Shown here piece by piece: positions 36,820-42,883 of a DNA stretch of 42,883 nt. The notes under the pieces were generated by a model that was not told the origin of the DNA, ran no database searches, and saw nothing but the letters and a program-made list of their open reading frames with translations. Within the stretch, counting starts at the first letter, position 1; every line of letters begins with the position of its first letter. Position numbers and translations under genes: made by a program. Origin of the DNA: Bacteroidota bacterium (lineage in GTDB: Bacteria; Bacteroidota; Bacteroidia; AKYH767-A; OLB10); assembly GCA_947453935.1 (NCBI GenBank), contig CANGJU010000009.1, forward strand, positions 1 to 42,883. Reading direction: 5' to 3'.

Positions 36820-38276
36820 TGAAGCTGTTAAAAGAGATATTATATAAAACACATATTGAACAGGTTGCTGGTTCTACATCTGTAAATATTTCAGATATAG
36901 CATTTGACTCCCGCAAGGTAAGTGAGTGGACGTTATTTGTTGCTGTTAGGGGCACACTCACAAATGGTCATGACTATATTTCTACAGCAATAGATAAGGG
37001 AGCTATTGCTGTTGTATGCGAAGAGATGCCAGAAAGTCTTGTTCCAACAATTACATATGTAAAGGTAAAAGACTCGTCGCATGCTTTAGCAATTATTTGT
37101 AATAATTTCTATGAAGATCCAAGCTCAAAATTAAAGTTGATAGGAGTTACTGGTACAAATGGAAAAACAACATCCGTTACATTGCTGCATTCTTTATTTA
37201 CGCAATTAGGATTTAAATGCGGAATGTTGAGTACTGTTAAAAATTTAATAGATGAGGAAGTTGTTGCTTCAACACATACTACTCCTGATCCGCTACAATT
37301 AAATCAGCTTTTAGCACGCATGGTTGATGAAGAGTGTGAGTATTGTTTTATGGAAGTAAGCTCTCATGCAGTTGTACAAAAGAGAATTGAAGGTCTGCAG
37401 TTTTATGGCGGGCTTTTTACAAATATTACCCGTGATCATCTCGATTATCATAAAACATTTGACGAATACATAAAAGCAAAAAAAGGTTTTTTTGATCGTT
37501 TGCCAGAAGGTGCTTTTGCACTTATCAATGCTGATGATAAAAATAGTCAGATAATGGTGCAGAATACAAAAGCAACAGTTAGAACTTTTGCGCAGAAGAA
37601 TGTTGCTGATTTTAAAGTTAAAATACTTGAGAATAATTTCTCTGGATTGCTTTTGAATATTGACAATAACGATGTGTTATGTTCTTTAATTGGAAGTTTT
37701 AATGCAAGTAATTTATTGGGAGCATATGCAGTGGCAATTATGTGTAATCAAGAAAAGATTGATGTACTAACGGCATTGAGTAGCTTAAAAGCACCTGAGG
37801 GAAGATTTGAATGTATGCAATCAGCAAATAATGTTACTGGTATTGTTGATTATGCCCATACTCCAGATGCTTTAGAGAATGTGCTGAATACCATCAATAA
37901 TATACGTACAGGAAACGAAACCATCATTACAATTATTGGTTGTGGAGGTGATCGCGATGCAGGAAAGCGTCCGCAGATGGCAGAAATTGCTTGCGAGTTA
38001 AGTGATAAAGTAATTCTAACTTCTGATAATCCTCGCAGTGAAAACCCTGATGCTATTATTAAAGATATGCAAGCAGGTGTACCTCCTCAATATTATAGAA
38101 AGTCGTTGGCAATTGCTGATAGAAAAGAAGCGATACGCACTGCTGTTGCATTAGCACAGCCAGGAGATATCATCTTGTTAGCTGGTAAAGGACATGAAAA
38201 ATATCAAGAGATAAATGGAGTTAAATATCCATTTGATGATAAAGAAATTTTAAATGAAACATTTCAATCGTATTAA
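36819..38276 (+). CDS. murE: UDP-MurNAc-tripeptide synthetase
   Basis: [69 protein letters not shown] (DNPR associated with meso-DAP specificity). Confidence 0.96.
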   Translation: MKLLKEILYKTHIEQVAGSTSVNISDIAFDSRKVSEWTLFVAVRGTLTNGHDYISTAIDKGAIAVVCEEMPESLVPTITYVKVKDSSHALAIICNNFYEDPSSKLKLIGVTGTNGKTTSVTLLHSLFTQLGFKCGMLSTVKNLIDEEVVASTHTTPDPLQLNQLLARMVDEECEYCFMEVSSHAVVQKRIEGLQFYGGLFTNITRDHLDYHKTFDEYIKAKKGFFDRLPEGAFALINADDKNSQIMVQNTKATVRTFAQKNVADFKVKILENNFSGLLLNIDNNDVLCSLIGSFNASNLLGAYAVAIMCNQEKIDVLTALSSLKAPEGRFECMQSANNVTGIVDYAHTPDALENVLNTINNIRTGNETIITIIGCGGDRDAGKRPQMAEIACELSDKVILTSDNPRSENPDAIIKDMQAGVPPQYYRKSLAIADRKEAIRTAVALAQPGDIILLAGKGHEKYQEINGVKYPFDDKEILNETFQSY

Positions 38277-38278
38277 TT

Positions 38279-39535
38279 ATGCTTTATTACTTATTTGATT
38301 ATTTAGATAGAGTTTACGATTTACCTGGTGCAGGTGTGTTTCGTTATATTTCATTTCGTTCAGCCGTAGCTTTAATTTCTTCATTATTAATCACGCTTGT
38401 ATTCGGAAAGCGGATTATTAATATGTTATTGAAATTGCAGGTTGGAGAAACAATTCGTGACTTGGGTTTAGAAGGGCAAAGTGAGAAAAAGGGGACTCCT
38501 ACAATGGGTGGTATCATTATCATCGCAGGTATTTTAATTCCCACATTACTATTTACTCGTTTGAATAATGTCTACATCATTTTAATGATTGTAAGTACAC
38601 TTTGGTTAGGCGCAATAGGATTTGTTGATGATTATATCAAAGTATTTAAAAAAGATAAGGAAGGCTTAAGAGCGAAATCCAAACTGCTTGGTCAGGTTGG
38701 ATTGGGAATTTTTGTTGGATCTGTTTTGTATTTCAATAATAATGTTGTGGTAAGAGAGAAAATTATTCAATCTAAAATTGTGATTGAACAAAAGGGGACC
38801 ATTATAGATGATATGAAAAGTAAAGATGGATTTTTATTTTCTGGTCAAAATACTAAGTCTACAAAAACAACAATTCCATTCTTTAAAAACAATGAGTTTG
38901 ATTACGCAGATCTTGTGTCATGGGCTGGCGATAATAAAAAATATTTGCTTCCAATATTATTCATCTTAATGGTCACTTTTATTATCACGGCGGTTTCAAA
39001 TGGTTCTAATATTACAGATGGGATTGATGGATTAGCAACTGGCACCTCCGCAATAATAGGAATTACATTAGCTGTTTTTGCTTACGTTTCGGGTAATGCC
39101 ATTTTCGCAAATTATTTAAATATTATGTACATCCCGAATACGGGCGAGCTAATGGTTTTTATGAGTGCATTTGTTGGGGCATGTGTTGGATTTTTATGGT
39201 ACAACTCTTTTCCCGCGCAGGTGTTTATGGGCGATACTGGAAGTCTAGCAATTGGTGGTGTTATCGCGGTTTTTGCAATTGCTGTCAGAAAAGAATTATT
39301 AATTCCAATTATCTGTGGAATCTTCCTAGTAGAAAACTTATCGGTAATGATACAGGTAAGTTATTTCAAGTACACAAGAAAAAAGTATGGTGAAGGAAGA
39401 AGGATATTTAAAATGTCGCCTTTGCATCACCACTATCAAAAGTTAGGATATCACGAAGCAAAAATTGTTACGCGCTTCTGGATTATAGGAATCATGCTAG
39501 CTGTATTAAGTATAGTAACATTGAAATTAAGATAA
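38279..39535 (+). CDS. mraY: Phospho-N-acetylmuramoyl-pentapeptide transferase
   Basis: [93 protein letters not shown]. Confidence 0.96.
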   Translation: MLYYLFDYLDRVYDLPGAGVFRYISFRSAVALISSLLITLVFGKRIINMLLKLQVGETIRDLGLEGQSEKKGTPTMGGIIIIAGILIPTLLFTRLNNVYIILMIVSTLWLGAIGFVDDYIKVFKKDKEGLRAKSKLLGQVGLGIFVGSVLYFNNNVVVREKIIQSKIVIEQKGTIIDDMKSKDGFLFSGQNTKSTKTTIPFFKNNEFDYADLVSWAGDNKKYLLPILFILMVTFIITAVSNGSNITDGIDGLATGTSAIIGITLAVFAYVSGNAIFANYLNIMYIPNTGELMVFMSAFVGACVGFLWYNSFPAQVFMGDTGSLAIGGVIAVFAIAVRKELLIPIICGIFLVENLSVMIQVSYFKYTRKKYGEGRRIFKMSPLHHHYQKLGYHEAKIVTRFWIIGIMLAVLSIVTLKLR

Positions 39536-40879
39536 ATGAATTCAAATAAAAAAATAGTTGTTTTGGGTGCTGCAGAGAGCGGAGTAGGTACAGCTATCCT
39601 TGCTCAAAAGCAGGGTTATGATGTTTTTGTTTCTGATTTCGGAGCTATTGCTGCGAAGTATAAAAAGGAACTAACAGTAAGGAATATCCGCTTTGAGGAA
39701 AATCAGCATTCCCAAGAAATTATTTTCTCTGCAAATGAAGTAGTGAAAAGTCCTGGTATACCTGATAAAGCACCAATCATTGTAGGTTTAAAAGAAAGAG
39801 GAATACCTGTAATATCAGAAATAGAATTCGCTGCTCGCTTTACTAATGCAAAATTGATTTGTATTACAGGAACGAATGGTAAAACAACTACAACACTATT
39901 AACTTATCATATACTTCAGAAAGCAGGATTAAATGTTGGACTAGGAGGTAATGTAGGTAAGAGTTTTGCGCAACAAGTAGCCGAAGAAAATTTTGATTAC
40001 TATGTTTTAGAGTTAAGCAGCTTTCAATTAGATGGATGTTATGAATTCAAAGCTGATGTTGCTATCCTAACAAATATTACTCCTGATCATCTCGATCGTT
40101 ACGAATATAATTTACAAAACTATGTGAATTCTAAATTCAGAATTACACAGAATCAAGGACCTGCTGATTCATTTATTTATTGTGCAGATGATGAAATCAT
40201 CATGCAGGAAATTTCAAAAAGAGAATTTAAAATGCAATGCCTTCCTTTTTCAATAAAACAGCAAGAAGGAATGAGTGCGTACACAGAAAATAATAATCTA
40301 ATCATTCAAACCCATAACCAAACACTAACCATGTCAATTCAAGAACTAGCATTACAAGGAAAACACAACTTGTACAATTCAATGGCGTCAGGAATCGCTT
40401 CAAGAATTTTAGAAATCAGAAAAGAAGTAGTAAGAGAAAGTTTCTCTGATTTTGAAAATATCGAACATCGTTTAGAATTCGTAAACTCTGTTCATGGTAT
40501 CGATTTTATCAATGACTCAAAAGCAACTAACGTAAATTCTACATGGTATGCTTTAGAGAGTTTACAAAGTCCAATTATCTGGATCGCTGGTGGTGTTGAT
40601 AAAGGCAATGATTATACTATGCTTACGGAGCTTGTGCAAAACAGAGTTAAAGCACTTGTGTGTTTAGGTACAGATAATAAAAAATTAATTAAAGCTTTTA
40701 AAGAAATTGTTCCAGTAATTGTTGAAGCGTCTTCTGCTGATGAAGCTGTTCAAACGGCTTACCGTTTAGGTAAAAAAGGTGATACAGTATTGTTATCGCC
40801 ATGCTGCGCATCTTTCGATTTATTTGAAAATTACGAAGATCGTGGTCGTCAATTTAAAGCTGCTGTTCGCTCTCTATAG
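39536..40879 (+). CDS. murD: UDP-N-acetylmuramoylalanine--D-glutamate ligase
   Basis: [97 protein letters not shown]. Confidence 0.96.
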   Translation: MNSNKKIVVLGAAESGVGTAILAQKQGYDVFVSDFGAIAAKYKKELTVRNIRFEENQHSQEIIFSANEVVKSPGIPDKAPIIVGLKERGIPVISEIEFAARFTNAKLICITGTNGKTTTTLLTYHILQKAGLNVGLGGNVGKSFAQQVAEENFDYYVLELSSFQLDGCYEFKADVAILTNITPDHLDRYEYNLQNYVNSKFRITQNQGPADSFIYCADDEIIMQEISKREFKMQCLPFSIKQQEGMSAYTENNNLIIQTHNQTLTMSIQELALQGKHNLYNSMASGIASRILEIRKEVVRESFSDFENIEHRLEFVNSVHGIDFINDSKATNVNSTWYALESLQSPIIWIAGGVDKGNDYTMLTELVQNRVKALVCLGTDNKKLIKAFKEIVPVIVEASSADEAVQTAYRLGKKGDTVLLSPCCASFDLFENYEDRGRQFKAAVRSL

Positions 40880-40889
40880 TTTTTAATTA

Positions 40890-42089
40890 ATGAACTGGAT
40901 ACAGAAAAATATAATACTTAAAGGAGATAAGACAATCTGGCTGATTGTATTATTGCTCTCGATAGTTAGTTTGTTGGCTGTTTACAGTTCCACAGGATTG
41001 CTTGCGTTTAAAAAAGTGTCAGGTAATACAGAGCACTTCCTGTTTAAACATTTTATTGTATTGTGTGGTGGTGCAACAATTATGTATGCTACATCTAGTT
41101 TGCCATACACACTTTATGCAAAGCTTGCACGGTTTTTTTATTTGTTATCTGTTCCGTTACTCATTTTTACATTGTTTATGGGTACCAATTTAAATGATGC
41201 AAACAGATGGATAACACTCCCGATTATTGGAATGACATTTCAAACATCGGACTTTGCAAAAATTGCTTTGATATTATTTTTAGCGCGTCAGATTTCGAAA
41301 AATCAAGAAACAATTCATGAATGGAAGGGAACAGTACTTCCTTTGATTGCTATCGTGTTTGTTGTATGTGCATTGATTTTTCCAGCAAATTTCTCTACTG
41401 CCGCATTACTGTTTTTTACTTCAATGGTTATTATGTTCATTGGAAGAGTAAGTATAAAACACCTTGCTAAAATTGTTGGAATTGCCTTGCTAGGTGTAAC
41501 AGTTTTTATTGTTGGTGCAAAAGCAATAGGATATAAAGGTCGTATAGAAACCTGGACAAATCGTATTATGACCTTTACTGGTCGTAATGATAACCATTCA
41601 GATTCCAAAAATACGAAGGTTGAATTTTCGGATGAAGATTATCAGGCACAACAAGCTAAAATTGCAATTGCCACAGGTGGTTTCTTTGGAAAAGGTCCGG
41701 GAAACAGCGAACAAAGAAATTTCTTACCACATCCTTATTCCGATTTCATATTTGCAATAATTATTGAAGAATATGGTTTAGTAGGAGGTGCTTTTGTTCT
41801 TATTTTATATTTACTCTTCTTTTATCGGGCATTGCTTATTGTTAAACGTGCTGATAAAGCTTTTGCTGCTATGATTACCGTCGGATTTGCTTTTAGTATG
41901 GTATTTCAAGCGCTAATAAATATGGGTGTGGCAGTGGGCGTATTTCCAGTAACAGGTCAAACATTGCCTTTACTTAGTATGGGAGGTTCCTCCATTATAT
42001 TTACAAGTTTTGCGTTTGGGGTAATCCTTAGCGTTAGTAATTCAATTGATAATAAAGAAAAGTCGGAAGACCTAAGTGCAATAAGTTAA
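40890..42089 (+). CDS. ftsW: Cell-division lipid II polymerase/flippase-family protein FtsW
   Basis: Multi-TM; NDANRWITLPIIGMTFQTSDFAKIALILFLA, DFIFAIIIEEYGLVGG, NMGVAVGVFPVTGQTLPLLSMGGSSIIFTSFAFGVILSVS. Confidence 0.95.
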   Translation: MNWIQKNIILKGDKTIWLIVLLLSIVSLLAVYSSTGLLAFKKVSGNTEHFLFKHFIVLCGGATIMYATSSLPYTLYAKLARFFYLLSVPLLIFTLFMGTNLNDANRWITLPIIGMTFQTSDFAKIALILFLARQISKNQETIHEWKGTVLPLIAIVFVVCALIFPANFSTAALLFFTSMVIMFIGRVSIKHLAKIVGIALLGVTVFIVGAKAIGYKGRIETWTNRIMTFTGRNDNHSDSKNTKVEFSDEDYQAQQAKIAIATGGFFGKGPGNSEQRNFLPHPYSDFIFAIIIEEYGLVGGAFVLILYLLFFYRALLIVKRADKAFAAMITVGFAFSMVFQALINMGVAVGVFPVTGQTLPLLSMGGSSIIFTSFAFGVILSVSNSIDNKEKSEDLSAIS

Positions 42090-42093
42090 ATAC

Positions 42094-42883
42094 ATGAATA
42101 AAGTGATTATAAGCGGTGGCGGTACTGGCGGACATATTTTTCCGGCCTTATCCATTGCGCATGCACTTAAGAAATTAAATCCTGATACTGAAATATTATT
42201 TGTAGGTGCAGAAGGAAAAATGGAAATGGAAAAAGTTCCTGCTGCGGGATTTACAATTGTTGGTTTGCCGATAGCAGGAATTAAAAGAAGTATTTCAATT
42301 GATAATTTATTTTTTCCTATTAAGCTGATAAAAAGTTTGTCGAAGGCGAATAGCATTTTAAAATCATTTAAACCTGATATAGCTATTGGTGTTGGTGGTT
42401 ATGCAAGTGGTCCAATGTTGTTTGCAGCATCAATGAATGGTGTTCCAACATTAATTCAAGAACAAAATTCTTATCCAGGAATTACAAATAAAATTTTATC
42501 AAAGAAAGCAACAAAAATTTGTGTCGCTTATGAAAACATGAATCAGTTTTTTGAAGCTTCAAAAATCATGTTTACAGGTAATCCTGTACGCGAAGACATC
42601 AAAGACCTGACGAATAAAAAGTCGTTGGCTGCCGAGTATTTTAATTTATCTGATTCAATACCTACATTGTTAATTGTTGGAGGTAGTCAAGGTGCTCGCT
42701 CAATTAATAAAGCAATTTATGCTGGACTGGAAAAGTTGCATGAAGCAGGAATACAAGTGATTTGGCAAACAGGAAAAAGTTTTTTCGCTGAAGCTGATGA
42801 AAAAATAAAAACATTACACACAAATAAAATTAAAGCATACGACTTTATCTCGAAAATGGATTTAGCGTATGCACTTTGCGATG
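42094..42883 (+). CDS. murG: Partial: UDP-GlcNAc:undecaprenyl-PP-MurNAc-pentapeptide GlcNAc transferase
   Basis: Translation from ATG 42094: MNKVIISGGGTGGHIFPALSIAHALKKLNPDTEILFVGAEGKMEMEKVPAAGF...GVGGYASGPMLFAA...IQEQNSYPGITNKIL...GGSQGARSIN; runs off right edge. Confidence 0.95.
   Translation, partial: MNKVIISGGGTGGHIFPALSIAHALKKLNPDTEILFVGAEGKMEMEKVPAAGFTIVGLPIAGIKRSISIDNLFFPIKLIKSLSKANSILKSFKPDIAIGVGGYASGPMLFAASMNGVPTLIQEQNSYPGITNKILSKKATKICVAYENMNQFFEASKIMFTGNPVREDIKDLTNKKSLAAEYFNLSDSIPTLLIVGGSQGARSINKAIYAGLEKLHEAGIQVIWQTGKSFFAEADEKIKTLHTNKIKAYDFISKMDLAYALCD

Noticed and set aside
39181-39393. 70-aa plus-strand ORF
   Set aside because: Out-of-frame overlap within mraY conserved motifs.
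41315-41608. 97-aa minus-strand ORF
   Set aside because: Antisense to ftsW.
42072-42356. 94-aa minus-strand ORF
   Set aside because: Antisense to murG, whose N-terminal motifs are clear.
1-42883. Mobile element, prophage, defence island or CRISPR in the window
   Set aside because: No transposase, integrase, phage, cas or toxin-antitoxin motif in any translated ORF, and no direct-repeat arrays seen.

Overview
The window is a stretch of Bacteroidetes-type chromosome that looks mostly like core genome. From left to right it contains: the 5' part of a long PKD-repeat surface protein gene (minus strand, running off the left edge) with a small Fn3-like exported protein upstream of it; an uncharacterised 485-aa protein; a lone response regulator and tRNA-Phe(GAA); coaX - outer-membrane protein - lptC - small membrane protein - ppiD-like; a minus-strand envelope operon (CBS protein, Omp85-like barrel, NAD kinase, two DUF6089-like proteins, uppS, bamA, two ompH/skp, murI); pdxJ; serA with a small membrane protein; class 1 fbp followed by a divergent protein-kinase-like gene; an M20 amidohydrolase; a 1093-aa propeller plus barrel protein; gldC; engB; an N-acyl/O-acyl transferase pair resembling aminolipid (GlsB/GlsA, OlsB/OlsA-type) enzymes; and the start of a dcw cluster (mraZ, rsmH, ftsL-like, ftsI, murE, mraY, murD, ftsW, murG partial). 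I see no mobile element, CRISPR array, rRNA or obvious defence island. I did not find a clearly new system. The best leads are the fbp-linked kinase with altered catalytic motifs, the propeller/barrel protein with a possibly degenerate peptidase-like N-terminus, the acyltransferase pair, the phased MraZ-type boxes upstream of mraZ inside a ~450-bp intergenic region, and the unknown 485-aa protein. Family names come from recognising motifs in the translations. No database search was run.
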